Shown: positions 40,085 to 48,992 of the stretch, one piece after another | Layout: each line of letters begins with the position of its first letter | Numbering within the stretch: position 1 is the stretch's first letter | NCBI RefSeq assembly: GCF_000525855.1 | Contig: NZ_AODE01000004.1 | Span: forward strand, 124,001-188,000 | Length of the DNA: 64,000 bases | Direction of reading: 5' to 3' | Source of the DNA: Listeria cornellensis FSL F6-0969 | GTDB taxonomy: Bacteria > Bacillota > Bacilli > Lactobacillales > Listeriaceae | Notes under the pieces: model-generated | What the model was told of the DNA's origin: nothing | Database searches by the model: none | The model's input: the letters and a program-made list of their open reading frames with translations, nothing else | Made by a program: the position numbers and the translations under genes

Positions 40085-40633
40085 GGCGCTGTATTCTTCT
40101 TTTAAAATAGCGTAATAAGCATCGTCTACGAATTCTTCTTTGACGTAGCGGCTTTTTCGAAGTGTGCCTTCATAGCTCATGCCTAAGCGTTGCATGACTT
40201 TTCCTGAGGTGGGGTTGCGGACGTCGTGCATGGCGTAGACGCGTTCTAGTTGTAGTGTTTGGAAAGCAAGATCGAGGATAGCGCGCGCAGCTTCGACCAT
40301 GTAGCCTTGGCCCCAGTAATCTCGATTTAGGACGTAACCGAGGCAGCCGCTCCGGTTCATCGGATCGATGCGAATATCGATGGTACCGATAAATTTGCCA
40401 GTTTCGGCGAGTTCTATTCCGTATTTTCCAATGGGAGACGCGACGAAATATTCGGCAATTTTTTGGCGAGTGACCTCGATGGATGGATGTGTATCAAAAA
40501 CAAAGCGTGTATTCTCTTCATCAGAGGCGTATTCGAACATGCCTTTTGCGTCGGCAAGCGTAATCGGGCGTAGGATGAGTCGTTCGGTGCGAATGATTTG
40601 ATGTTCCACTAACAAGTAAGTAAAGCTTTCCAT
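40079..40633 (-). CDS. GNAT acetyltransferase, RimJ/RimL type
   Basis: 184 residues on the minus strand, AAGGAGG before ATG. IIRTERLILRPITLADAKGMF at the N-terminus, and the acetyl-CoA loop region LGYVLNRDYWGQGYMVEAARAI (quoted in part) with MHDVRNPTSGKVMQRLGMSYEGTLR. Typical of ribosomal-protein or small-molecule N-acetyltransferases; substrate not determinable. Convergent with yclQ. Confidence 0.85.
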   Translation of the reverse strand: MESFTYLLVEHQIIRTERLILRPITLADAKGMFEYASDEENTRFVFDTHPSIEVTRQKIAEYFVASPIGKYGIELAETGKFIGTIDIRIDPMNRSGCLGYVLNRDYWGQGYMVEAARAILDLAFQTLQLERVYAMHDVRNPTSGKVMQRLGMSYEGTLRKSRYVKEEFVDDAYYAILKEEYSAK

Positions 40634-40701
40634 TTTCGTTCCCTCCTTTTTGGGTATTGTTGCTTATTTTAGCATATTTATAGCGGCGATTAAAGTCTAT
40701 A

Positions 40702-40730
40702 TTGAAAGTTTTTTTATAATGTGCTATGAT
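40702..40730 (+). promoter_or_regulatory. Promoter of the DUF1963 gene
   Basis: TTGAAA at 40702-40707, a 17-bp spacer and TATGAT at 40725-40730. Confidence 0.6.
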
Positions 40731-40761
40731 GAAGTTATTATATGACTAGGGAGGCTTTTCC

Positions 40762-41565
40762 ATGTTAAAAGAAAAACTTGAAAAATTGGTAGCACCTGAA
40801 ATTGTAAATCGGATTCTTGCGACGGAAAAAGAACGGGTTTTGTTGTCTTGTGAAGCTGAAGGGGAGTTAGGTTTAGCCGATAGTAAGGCGGGCGGACGTG
40901 GTTATGTGCCTAAGTCTATGGAATATCCACGGAATAAAGACGGAGGCCCTCTTAGCTTGTTGGCACAGATAAATTGTTCGGAGATGCCTCATTTAGAAGA
41001 TTTTCCGAAAACGGGATTGTTAGCGTTTTATATTGATTACTTCGATGATTTGACGGGACTTGATTTTGATGATCAGACGGGTCAACATGGTTTTCGAGTT
41101 TTGTATTTTGAAACAATGGATGAGGCTAGTTATTCGGCTGAGGAACAGGATAAGTTGTTTGAGTCGGTGCATGCGGACTTTTATCCAATTGTGGATGGTG
41201 AATTTCGTTTAAGTGGGGAAATCACGAAACAAGTGACTTTGAAAGAAAGTTATGATTTTGAGCAAGCGTATGGCGGTGAGTTTTATGATGTGCTAGATGC
41301 GTGGACTGGTGAGGATGAGGCGAAGGTGGACGCGTTATTTGAATTGGATAGTAGCAGTAGTCAGCTTGGAGGTTATCCTTTTTTCACGCAACAAGATCCT
41401 CGGCTGGGTGATGAGAAGGCGCACCACGACACATTATTATTTCAGCTGGATTCAGGTGATGATATTATGTGGGGTGATATGGGCGTCGGCAACTTCTTTA
41501 TAAACCGGGAAGATTTGAAGCGAAAAGATTTCTCGAATGTGCTTTATAATTGGGATTGTTACTGA
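40762..41565 (+). CDS. DUF1963/YwqG-family protein
   Basis: 267 residues. Family features: GGRGYVPKSMEYPRNKDGGPLSLLAQINCSE (in pieces), LLAFYIDYFDD, and the C-terminal pattern QLGGYPFFTQQDPR followed by LLFQLDSGDDIMWGDMG and NFFI. Soluble, cytosolic. The function of this family is not established. GGGAGG before ATG. Single gene with its own promoter and terminator. Confidence 0.85.
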   Translation: MLKEKLEKLVAPEIVNRILATEKERVLLSCEAEGELGLADSKAGGRGYVPKSMEYPRNKDGGPLSLLAQINCSEMPHLEDFPKTGLLAFYIDYFDDLTGLDFDDQTGQHGFRVLYFETMDEASYSAEEQDKLFESVHADFYPIVDGEFRLSGEITKQVTLKESYDFEQAYGGEFYDVLDAWTGEDEAKVDALFELDSSSSQLGGYPFFTQQDPRLGDEKAHHDTLLFQLDSGDDIMWGDMGVGNFFINREDLKRKDFSNVLYNWDCY

Positions 41566-41569
41566 TTTG

Positions 41570-41616
41570 AAGGAAGTTTAGGAGCGTACGTTGTTTCTAT
41601 GCTTCCTTTTTTTTTC
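41570..41616 (+). terminator. Terminator of the DUF1963 gene
   Basis: AAGGAAG / CTTCCTT stem followed by a T-run. Confidence 0.7.
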
Positions 41617-41711
41617 TGTAAAACCTTAACATTTCTTTAAAAAGTTTTTAGTAAGCCTTGAATGTTAGATGGTATGCTAGGAACTAGTAAGGAAGATGAG
41701 GAGGAGATAGG

Positions 41712-42302
41712 ATGAAAAAGTTAACGATTTGGACGGTTTTACCAGTGCTATCCCTTTGTGCGGCGGTTATGATGTACTATTTTTGGTTTCAAGGATGGTT
41801 ACAATTTTATTTGAGAGATGTGATGCAAGCGGTGAATCACATGGGATATATAACAGTTGGTGTGACGGCATTGATGCTTTATCTTTGCGCGGTGCAGTTG
41901 GTCAATTGGAAAATTAATAAGACGTTGCTTGTTTTGACGTATCTGATTTATTTTGGCATCATGATTGGACTTCTTTTTGGAAAAGCATCTGGTGCGCAAG
42001 GGGTTTCGACGGATACGTTCGGTTTTGTGGATACCTTTATTTCGGGGAACTTGCGGGTGATTACGATTGGAAACGTGCTTGCTTTTGTACCGATTGGTTT
42101 TTTGTTGAAGAAATTATCACCCCTGATGGCGTTGTTTTCAGCGGGAATCATGATTTTTATCGTGGAAGGGTTGCAATATGCGCTACATGTAGGGTATTTT
42201 GATACGGGAGACGTCTTTTTGAATGTTTCTGGTATTATGATTGGGTACGTTATGATTCGTATTTTTTCAAGTTCGCATAAACATATAATAGAGCAGAAAT
42301 GA
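41712..42302 (+). CDS. VanZ-like membrane protein
   Basis: 196 residues, about six membrane helices. The VanZ-family core VITIGNVLAFVPIGFLLKKLSPLMAL and IEGLQ-type motif (IVEGLQYALHVGYFDTGDVFLNVSGIMIG, in part) are present. Members occur in teicoplanin-resistance clusters and as stand-alone proteins of unknown role. AGGAGGAG before ATG. It begins a two-gene operon with the DUF218 gene (10-bp gap). The T/A-rich leader has repeated TTAACA/TTTTTA elements that might bind a response regulator, but I cannot assign one. Confidence 0.8.
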   Translation: MKKLTIWTVLPVLSLCAAVMMYYFWFQGWLQFYLRDVMQAVNHMGYITVGVTALMLYLCAVQLVNWKINKTLLVLTYLIYFGIMIGLLFGKASGAQGVSTDTFGFVDTFISGNLRVITIGNVLAFVPIGFLLKKLSPLMALFSAGIMIFIVEGLQYALHVGYFDTGDVFLNVSGIMIGYVMIRIFSSSHKHIIEQK

Positions 42303-42312
42303 GTGGACAGAA

Positions 42313-42882
42313 ATGAAAATGTGGAAAAAAGTGATTTTAGCATTAGTTGGAATTGGTGTTGTGTACGTTGGTGTCGTGCTCGGCTTTATGTATAGCGGGG
42401 CGCGAGCGGTACCAACGCCAAACCCGGATACGATTCTTATTTTAGGTTCAAAAGTAATCGATGATCCGGCGCGGCCAATGCCAGTTTTGCGGGAACGATT
42501 AGATGCGGCGATTCGGTTTATTGAGAAGCACAACTCGGCGAAAGTGGTCGTGTCGGGTGGTCAAGGCGAGGATGAGTCCGCATCTGAGGCAAGTGTGATG
42601 AAGGACTACCTAGTAGCGCACGGCATTGCAGCATCAAGGATTGAAGTAGAGGATACATCGATGCGCACCGAGGAAAACCTAGCAAATAGTAAAGCGGAAT
42701 TTGAGCTTGGTAAAACGGTCATCGTGACGAGTGATTATCATTTGTACCGCGCGCTCATGCTAGCAGGACGGCAAAATATTGATGCGACAGGATTACCTGC
42801 AACAACGCAGACGGGGGCCCTTTTTAAAGGTGTGCCTCGCGAGATTTTATCGATTAGTTATGCGTGGGTTTTTGATCGGTAG
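42313..42882 (+). CDS. DUF218 (YdcF/SanA-like) membrane-anchored protein
   Basis: 189 residues. One N-terminal membrane helix (VILALVGIGVVYVGVVLGFMY), then the DUF218 domain: ILILGSKV, ERLDAAIRFIEKH, VVVSGGQGEDES, the EDTSMRTEENLANS motif and VTSDYHLYRALMLA. Related proteins influence envelope permeability or vancomycin sensitivity in E. coli (SanA). Co-transcribed with the VanZ-like gene, which hints at an envelope role. Confidence 0.82.
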   Translation: MKMWKKVILALVGIGVVYVGVVLGFMYSGARAVPTPNPDTILILGSKVIDDPARPMPVLRERLDAAIRFIEKHNSAKVVVSGGQGEDESASEASVMKDYLVAHGIAASRIEVEDTSMRTEENLANSKAEFELGKTVIVTSDYHLYRALMLAGRQNIDATGLPATTQTGALFKGVPREILSISYAWVFDR

Positions 42883-42901
42883 AATTTTTTTGGAAAAGTT
42901 A

Positions 42902-42932
42902 TTGACATTCACGTTACGTCAAGGTGTAAAGT
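42902..42932 (+). promoter_or_regulatory. MerR-type promoter with 19-bp spacer and dyad
   Basis: TTGACA at 42902-42907, exactly 19 bp, then TAAAGT at 42927-42932. The spacer contains dyad symmetry (TTGAC...GTCAA arms and central ACGTTACGT). An overlong spacer with a dyad is the hallmark of promoters activated by MerR proteins, and the downstream gene encodes one, so autoregulation is likely. Confidence 0.75.
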
Positions 42933-42958
42933 AGAGTTATCAAGGAGGCGAGAGACGC

Positions 42959-43717
42959 ATGGAATATACGGTTCAAAAGCTAGGACAGCTTGCGGGAGTT
43001 AGCACGAGGACGCTGCGGTATTATGATGAAATTGGGATTCTGAAGCCGGCGAGAATTAATACATCAGGTTACCGGATTTATGGTCAAACCGAGGTCGACC
43101 GATTGCAGCAAATCATGTTTTACCGGGAAATGAATGTGAGCTTGGAAAAAATCAAGGCGATTCTAGAACAACCTGATTTTGACGAGGCGGAAGCACTTAG
43201 AAAACATCGCGTCGAACTGCTTGATAAACGAAAACAATTAGACGACCTGATTCGCAATGTGGAGAAATCCATCGCGCATTCAGAAAGGAGAATGACAATG
43301 ACAGATCAAGAAAAATTCGAAGGTTTTAAGCAAAAAATGATAGATGATAATGAGGAGAAATATGGCGCTGAAATTCGTGGGAAGTATGGCGATGAGAAAA
43401 TCGACCGGTCGAACGCGAAGCTTAAAGGTATGAGCGAGGCTGAGTTGGAACGGATTGATGAGTTGGCTGGAACTATTTTGGCCGACTTGCAGGTAGCGTT
43501 TGAAACGGGTGATCCAGCTGGTGAGAAGGCACAAGCGGTTGCGGCGATGCATAAAGAGTGGCTATCGGCGTATTGGGACACATACAGCAAAGAGGCGCAC
43601 GCCGGACTTGCCCAAATGTATGTGGACGATGAACGATTTACGGCTTACTACGATAAAAATCAACCTGGTTTAGCGGCATTTTTACGCGATGCGATTGTCA
43701 TTTTCACTAGTAAGTAA
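42959..43717 (+). CDS. MerR-family regulator with TipA-like ligand domain (Mta/TipA type)
   Basis: 252 residues. The MerR DNA-binding domain (TVQKLGQLAGVSTRTLRYYDEIGIL at 4-28, GYRIYGQTEVDRLQQI) leads into a coiled coil (about 75-110). The C-terminal TipAS-like helical domain contains KYGDEKIDRSNAKLKGMS and WLSAYWDTYSKEAHAGLAQMYVDDERFTAYYDK (in pieces). Members such as B. subtilis Mta and Streptomyces TipA sense drugs and activate transporter genes. No transporter is adjacent here. GGAGG before ATG. Confidence 0.88.
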   Translation: MEYTVQKLGQLAGVSTRTLRYYDEIGILKPARINTSGYRIYGQTEVDRLQQIMFYREMNVSLEKIKAILEQPDFDEAEALRKHRVELLDKRKQLDDLIRNVEKSIAHSERRMTMTDQEKFEGFKQKMIDDNEEKYGAEIRGKYGDEKIDRSNAKLKGMSEAELERIDELAGTILADLQVAFETGDPAGEKAQAVAAMHKEWLSAYWDTYSKEAHAGLAQMYVDDERFTAYYDKNQPGLAAFLRDAIVIFTSK

Positions 43718-43728
43718 TATAATGAAGG

Positions 43729-43763
43729 GAGCTTCCAAGCACAGTGATGCGGAGGCTCTTTTT
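43729..43763 (+). terminator. Terminator after the MerR-type gene
   Basis: GAGCTTCC / GGAGGCTC stem followed by T5. Confidence 0.75.
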
Positions 43764-43783
43764 CATTTGGAGGGATTTTTGAG

Positions 43784-44281
43784 ATGATTGAAACAGAACG
43801 ACTTATTTTTCGTGAATTGGATCAATTGGATTTTGCGGATTTGTGTGAAATATTGCAAGATGATATAGTGATGACGGCTTATGAGGGCGCTTTTACGGAT
43901 GAGGAAGTGCAGCGTTGGCTTGCGAAACAGTTGGATAATTATGAGCGCTGGGGCTTTGGTTTGTGGGCGGTGATTAAGAAGGATACTGGCGAATTTGTCG
44001 GGCAAGTTGGTTTGACAATGCAGCGTGTGGAGGAAGAGGAAGTGCTAGAGATTGGCTACTTGCTGAAGCAGAAATTTTGGCATCAGGGGTTTGCAACGGA
44101 GGCTGCGCTTGGTTGTAAGAAGTATGCGCTGGAAACGCTTGGCGCGGAATTGGTGACATGTACAATTCGCGATTCGAACTTAGCCTCTCAAAAAGTTGCA
44201 GAACGTATCGGTATGAAACGTCATAAGCGGTACGTGAAATATTACAAAGGCGTGGAGATGCCGCATTATTTGTATTACTGA
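43784..44281 (+). CDS. GNAT acetyltransferase
   Basis: 165 residues. IETERLIFRELDQLDFADLCEIL at the start, LWAVIKKDTGEFVGQVGL, the acetyl-CoA loop EIGYLLKQKFWHQGFATEA and the C-terminal VTCTIRDSNLASQKVAERIGM. RimJ/RimL-like N-acetyltransferase of unknown substrate. GGAGG lies before ATG, just after the terminator of the regulator. Confidence 0.85.
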   Translation: MIETERLIFRELDQLDFADLCEILQDDIVMTAYEGAFTDEEVQRWLAKQLDNYERWGFGLWAVIKKDTGEFVGQVGLTMQRVEEEEVLEIGYLLKQKFWHQGFATEAALGCKKYALETLGAELVTCTIRDSNLASQKVAERIGMKRHKRYVKYYKGVEMPHYLYY

Positions 44282-44290
44282 AAGAAGAGC

Positions 44291-44319
44291 GAGACATTGC
44301 GCCCGATTTTTAGTACAAT
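44291..44319 (+). promoter_or_regulatory. Promoter of the second ABC importer operon
   Basis: GAGACA at 44291-44296, a 17-bp spacer and TACAAT at 44314-44319. No recognisable Fur box overlaps it, unlike the operon at 36 kb. Confidence 0.45.
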
Positions 44320-44346
44320 AGAAGGGAGCGTGAAAAGGAGGAAAGC

Positions 44347-45328
44347 ATGAAAAAAAATTCTATGTATAAGTCTATTTTCATTACTTCTCGTTTTAATGGC
44401 GGCATGCGGACCTAAGGAGATTGGTTCTTCTGGAAACACTAGTGAAAAAACTAGCAAACAAAAGGTATCCGAGGAGGCAGCTGTTTTAACGATTACTGAT
44501 ATGGCGGGCAGAACCGTCCATTTTGCAAAGAAACCGGAACGAATAATTACACTTACCAATTCTGATATGGGAATTGTTTACGCGCTTGGAGGCTCGGTTA
44601 TCGGGCGCCAAACGATGGATGCCAGTGGCGTGGAACCAAGTGCGGCGTTAAAAGCAACAGAAGTCGGCAATACGCATGATTTGAACTTGGAGAAAATTGC
44701 ATCCTTGACACCAGACGTTATCATCGCGAGCTCCGAGCAGAATTTGAAAGACGTGCCAGCCCTTGAAGGGATTGGCGCGCAGGTCGTTTTGACAGGGGCC
44801 AATTCCATCGATGAAATTAAGAAACAAGAAGCGATTTTGGCTCAATTACTCGGAAAAGATGCGACTAATTTACAAAAAGAAATCGATCAGAAAGTCGCTG
44901 AAATAAAGCAAGAACAAACAGGAAAGGCAGTTCGTGCGTTACTCATACTCGGCGCGCCGGGCAGTAATTACGCAGCATTGCCGAATTCGCTTAGCGGGGA
45001 TATCCTCGAAAAAGCTGGCGGCGTCAATGTAGCGAAGGATTTTAAAGGGGTCGAGAATTTTCCACAATATGCATCTTTGAATATTGAAAAAATCGTCGAA
45101 TCAGATCCAGAGGTCATTTTCTTGATGATCCATGGTGGCGATGAAAAGGAAACTGAGCTCGCGTTCCAAAAAGAAATGAAGCAAAACGATGCGTGGAACT
45201 CCACGACTGCTGTGAAAAAAAACAATATCGTCGTGCTTCCTGCTGATCTTTTCGGTACAAATCCTGGTATCCGTATTACAAAAGCGCTCGATTACATGGC
45301 AAATGAACTGAATCAGGTTAGTAAATAA
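44347..45328 (+). CDS. Iron-chelate/corrinoid-type ABC binding lipoprotein (frame broken at an A8 run)
   Basis: About 326 residues. From ATG 44347 (AGGAGG upstream), the signal peptide only reads correctly as MKKILCISLFSLLLVLMAACG, with a good lipobox, if one A is removed from the A8 run at 44350-44357. Mature part: TroA/BtuF-like fold with ITDMAGRTVHF, PERIITLTNSDMGIVYALGG, LTPDVIIAS and FPQYASLNIEKIVESDPEVIF. Position before FtsW/RodA and gcvH corresponds to L. monocytogenes lmo2431, an iron-regulated importer there. The true ligand (heme, ferric hydroxamate or other) is uncertain. Confidence 0.8.
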
Positions 45329-46323
45329 TGCATGATCCACGTAAAAAAAGAAGAATCATCACATTTATCGTCACGATTCTACTGCTCGTCGTCGTGTTCT
45401 TTTATGGCTTAACGACTGGTTCAGTGAAAGTGAGCTACGCTGAGGTTTGGCAAACATTAATGGGGCATGGCGATGACCTTTCCACGCAGCTCATTTGGAA
45501 TCTACGTTTGCCGCGGATGTTCCTCGCGTTTCTTGTTGGGGCCGCACTCGCGATTGCAGGCTGCTTACTACAAGGCGTGATGCGAAACCCACTCGCTGAT
45601 CCAGGCGTTATCGGCGTCTCGGCTGGTGGTGGGCTTGTCGCTATCATCCTTACTATCGTGTTACCGTCCCTGAGCCAATTCGTCCCATTAGGCGCGTTTC
45701 TCGGCGCATTCGGTACCGCGTTACTTATTTATGCTGTCGCCTGGGATAAAGGCGTAGCACCATTACGCGTTATTTTATCAGGTGTCGCTATCAATGCTTT
45801 CATCGGTGCAATGACATCAGGCATCATGGTCCTTTACAGCAACCGCGTCCAAAGCATCATTTCCTGGATGACCGGTACGCTATCCGGAAAAAGCTGGTAC
45901 CATCTCAATCTGATTTTGCCATATATGCTCGTCGGATTCGCACTCAGCATCTTCGCGATTCGCTCGTCCAATGTCCTACTACTAGGTGACGACGCGGCAA
46001 AACTACTCGGGTATTCCGTCGAGAAACACCGATTTTTCATCATCATGTTGGCGGCATTCCTAAGCGGCGTCGCAGTCAGCGTTGCAGGTCTCATCGGCTT
46101 TGTCGGACTCGTCGTCCCGCACATTTTCCGACTCATTATCGGCAATGACTATCGCTACTTACTGCCAATGTCAGCAATCGGCGGCGCTTTACTCGTCGGG
46201 TTCGCAGACACGGCCGCGCGCAGCTGGTTCGGCTCCATCGAACTACCCGTCGGCATCCTGCTAGCCATGATCGGCGCACCGTTCTTCCTATTCCTACTAC
46301 AAAGAGGGAGGGTTGCATCATGA
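45328..46323 (+). CDS. FecCD-family ABC permease
   Basis: 331 residues, overlapping the binding-protein stop codon by one base. WNLRLPRMFLAFLVGAALAIAGCLLQGVMRNPLADPGVIGVSAGGG (in pieces), LLGDDAAKLLGYSVEKHRFF and GLIGFVGLVVPHIFRLIIG are classic for BtuC/FhuB/FecCD permeases. As a single permease it presumably homodimerises. Codon usage becomes markedly C-ending from about 45.4 kb to 47.1 kb compared with neighbours. Confidence 0.9.
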   Translation: MHDPRKKRRIITFIVTILLLVVVFFYGLTTGSVKVSYAEVWQTLMGHGDDLSTQLIWNLRLPRMFLAFLVGAALAIAGCLLQGVMRNPLADPGVIGVSAGGGLVAIILTIVLPSLSQFVPLGAFLGAFGTALLIYAVAWDKGVAPLRVILSGVAINAFIGAMTSGIMVLYSNRVQSIISWMTGTLSGKSWYHLNLILPYMLVGFALSIFAIRSSNVLLLGDDAAKLLGYSVEKHRFFIIMLAAFLSGVAVSVAGLIGFVGLVVPHIFRLIIGNDYRYLLPMSAIGGALLVGFADTAARSWFGSIELPVGILLAMIGAPFFLFLLQRGRVAS

Positions 46324-47111
46324 CTGCCATCACAACGCTACAAAACGTCACTTTCATTCGCAAGCGTTCCTTCGAGATCCAGAACCTCGAGCTTGAAATC
46401 CCAGAAGGCAAAATAACCACGATTATCGGTCCAAATGGCTCAGGTAAATCCACCATTTTACGTTTGATCATGCGCCTCCTAGCACCGAACGAAGGTAAAA
46501 TCATGCTTCATGGTACCGATATCGACGCCATCAGTGCGAAAAAATTAGCACGCGAAATGACGATGCTTTCCCAGTCACCGGACGGCTTAATCGATGTCGT
46601 CGTTCGCGATCTCGTCAGCTATGGCCGGATGCCGTATAAATCATGGCTTGGCACGATGGAAAAAGAGGACGAACTTGCTGTCGATTGGGCGATGAATGTT
46701 TGCAACCTAGAAGAACTTGCGTATCGACCACTACACACGCTCTCAGGCGGCGAAAAACAACGCGCTTGGCTTGCGATGGCACTCGCACAAAAAACACCAA
46801 TTCTGCTGTTAGACGAACCGACAACGTATCTCGATATTTCGCATCAACTCGAATTACTGGACCTTTTAAAGCAACTAAATCAAGATTTCAACATGTCGAT
46901 CATTCTCGTCCTGCACGATCTAAACCAAGCAGCAGGATACAGCGATCATGTGATTGTGTGCGAAGAAGGCGCCATCAAAAAAACAGGCACACCCGAAGAA
47001 GTTTTCACGAAACCCCTGTTACGCGATATTTTCAAAATCGAAGCAGAGATCCATCCGACCGAGCGCGGATTACGCGTTTTGCCAATCGCCTCGACGAAAT
47101 TTCATTCATAA
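46320..47111 (+). CDS. ABC importer ATPase (FecE/FhuC type)
   Basis: 263 residues, start overlapping the permease stop (ATGA). Walker A GPNGSGKST, Q-loop MLSQSPDG, signature LSGGEKQRAWLAMAL, Walker B ILLLDEPTTYLD, H-loop VLHDLNQAAGYSD. Completes the importer with the two preceding genes. Followed by a terminator. Confidence 0.92.
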   Translation: MTAITTLQNVTFIRKRSFEIQNLELEIPEGKITTIIGPNGSGKSTILRLIMRLLAPNEGKIMLHGTDIDAISAKKLAREMTMLSQSPDGLIDVVVRDLVSYGRMPYKSWLGTMEKEDELAVDWAMNVCNLEELAYRPLHTLSGGEKQRAWLAMALAQKTPILLLDEPTTYLDISHQLELLDLLKQLNQDFNMSIILVLHDLNQAAGYSDHVIVCEEGAIKKTGTPEEVFTKPLLRDIFKIEAEIHPTERGLRVLPIASTKFHS

Positions 47112-47141
47112 AGTTAAAGATAATTTAAAGATTTATAAAGC

Positions 47142-47197
47142 CGGTTCTAGGAAACCAAGACAGCACCTTGTTTTGTTCTCTGGAGCCGTTTTTTTTT
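47142..47197 (+). terminator. Terminator of the second ABC importer operon
   Basis: CGGTTCTAG pairs with CTGGAGCCG (nine pairs with wobbles), followed by T9. Confidence 0.65.
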
Positions 47198-47283
47198 CCT
47201 GTTAGAATTTGATGAAAAAGCTTCCTATCTCGCTTGAAATTTTATATAATAGAAGGGTTGACTTAGACAGAATAGGACTTAGA

Positions 47284-47611
47284 TGATTTTATTTTCACAA
47301 TTATCGGCGGGGACTTCGGCTTTGTTGGTGCATGCGTCTTAATTGTGTTATACTTCTTATTAGTTTACCAAATTATTCGTGTCGCTTTGGATGTGGGAAT
47401 TCCTTTTTATTCCTATATTTGTACAGGCGTCGTAGCGATGATTTTCTTTCATGTGTTACAAAATATTGGGATGACAATCGGTATGTTGCCGATTACGGGG
47501 ATTCCGCTGTTATTTGTTAGTTATGGCGGGAGTGCCATTTTGGGGAGTTTAATGGCGATTGGCCTTGTATTATCTGTACGTTACAATGCGCCAAAAGCAA
47601 TGGATTTATAA
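47284..47611 (+). pseudogene. C-terminal remnant of an FtsW/RodA-family gene
   Basis: From about 47284 the frame reads DDFIFTIIGGDFGFVGACVL and continues VYQIIRVALDVGIPFYSYICTGVV to PITGIPLLFVSYGGSAILGSLMAIGLVLSVRYN (quoted in pieces). This is about 108 residues, equivalent to the last quarter of the intact paralogue directly downstream. A promoter-like TATAAT at about 47251 remains in front, so the first three quarters were lost by deletion. L. monocytogenes has two tandem intact genes here (lmo2428, lmo2427). Confidence 0.8.
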
Positions 47612-47684
47612 ATTTTAGAACTGTATGGAAAGTAACAGAGGTTTGGAAAAAATAACTTATTCCATCCAGTAAGGAGCGTTAAGA

Positions 47685-48860
47685 ATGAATTCGCAAAACA
47701 AAATATCTGCGAGAATCGATTATGGTATTGTGTTATCACTCATGTTATTATGCGTTATCAGTATGATTTCGATTTATAGCGCGCAGTTAACAAATGAACA
47801 ATACAACGCCAACTTCGTCATGAAACAAGCTGTGTGGTTTGTAGTCAGTGGCTTTGCTATTTTCGTTATTATGCAATTGGATTATGAACGGTTGACCAAA
47901 TGGGCCTACTATTTTTATGGAATCGGTCTTTTAATGTTAGTTTTCGTATTATTCTTCGGAAAAGAAATAAACGGCGCAAAAAGTTGGATTATCATTCCGT
48001 TTTTAGGAAGCCTTCAACCATCGGAAGTCGTGAAAGTTATCCTTATTATCACCCTCGCAAAAGTAATTTGGGATCATAATCGGAAATATAAGATGCATAC
48101 AGTGAAATTTGATTTCCTATTATTGGTGAAAATGGGAATCATCACGATTATCCCCATTGGTTTAATTATGCTGCAACCCGATTTAGGAACAGGCCTTGTT
48201 TTCATCGCGATTATGTCTGGGATGATTCTCGTATCAGGTATCACGTGGAAACTAATTGTGCCAATCTACGGCTCGATTGTTGCTGTTGGCGGCACACTAC
48301 TATACTTAGTGCTCTATCATGAGAGCTGGCTCGTAAAATTAGGTTTTAAATCCTATCAATTTGAGCGAATTCATACGTGGATTAATCCGGAATCAGATCC
48401 TCAAGGCGGCGGTTATCAAGTATTGCGAGCGATGACAGCCATTGGTTCTGGCCAAATTGGCGGAAACGGCGCGGGTTACAATGCCATCGCAATTCCGGAA
48501 AACCATAATGATTTTATTTTCACAGTCATTGGTGGCGATTTTGGATTCATTGGTGCTAGTATTTTGCTAGCGATTTATTTCTTGTTGATTTACCAAATTA
48601 TTCGTGTGGCGCTCGATATTGGGATTCCGTTTTATTCGTATATTTGTACAGGCGTTGTCATGATGATTATGTTCCACGTTTTCGAGAATGTGGGGATGAA
48701 CATCGGACTGCTACCAATTACAGGTATTCCATTGCCGTTTATTAGTTACGGAGGAAGTGCGCTGCTGGGGAATATGATGGCGATTGGTCTGGTTCTAGGG
48801 ATTAGATACAATTACCAGAAATCGATGTTTACGGTGAAAGAAGAGAAGCTCGCGGAATAG
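47685..48860 (+). CDS. FtsW/RodA/SpoVE-family SEDS peptidoglycan polymerase
   Basis: 391 residues, ten membrane helices. GAKSWIIIPFLGSLQPSEVVKVILI (in part), LQPDLGTGLVFIAI, NPESDPQGGGYQVLRAMTAIGSGQIGG (in part) and ENHNDFIFTVIGGDFGFIG are the SEDS signatures. The acidic residue essential for glycosyltransfer lies in the large extracellular loop (WINPESD region). Acts in septal or lateral wall synthesis with a class B PBP. GGAGCG before ATG. Downstream of a truncated paralogue. Confidence 0.93.
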   Translation: MNSQNKISARIDYGIVLSLMLLCVISMISIYSAQLTNEQYNANFVMKQAVWFVVSGFAIFVIMQLDYERLTKWAYYFYGIGLLMLVFVLFFGKEINGAKSWIIIPFLGSLQPSEVVKVILIITLAKVIWDHNRKYKMHTVKFDFLLLVKMGIITIIPIGLIMLQPDLGTGLVFIAIMSGMILVSGITWKLIVPIYGSIVAVGGTLLYLVLYHESWLVKLGFKSYQFERIHTWINPESDPQGGGYQVLRAMTAIGSGQIGGNGAGYNAIAIPENHNDFIFTVIGGDFGFIGASILLAIYFLLIYQIIRVALDIGIPFYSYICTGVVMMIMFHVFENVGMNIGLLPITGIPLPFISYGGSALLGNMMAIGLVLGIRYNYQKSMFTVKEEKLAE

Positions 48861-48926
48861 AATAGATTACCTTGTCTGGAAGATTCGGATTAGGTAATTT
48901 TTTTTATGTATTTTTCAGGGAATTAT

Positions 48927-48955
48927 TTGTTATTGCAATCGAAATCCATTATGAT
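48927..48955 (+). promoter_or_regulatory. Promoter of the ArsC/Spx-like gene
   Basis: TTGTTA at 48927-48932, a 17-bp spacer and TATGAT at 48950-48955. Confidence 0.6.
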
Positions 48956-48992
48956 AAGGGGAGCACTACAAATTTGGGAGGGAAAAACAAAT

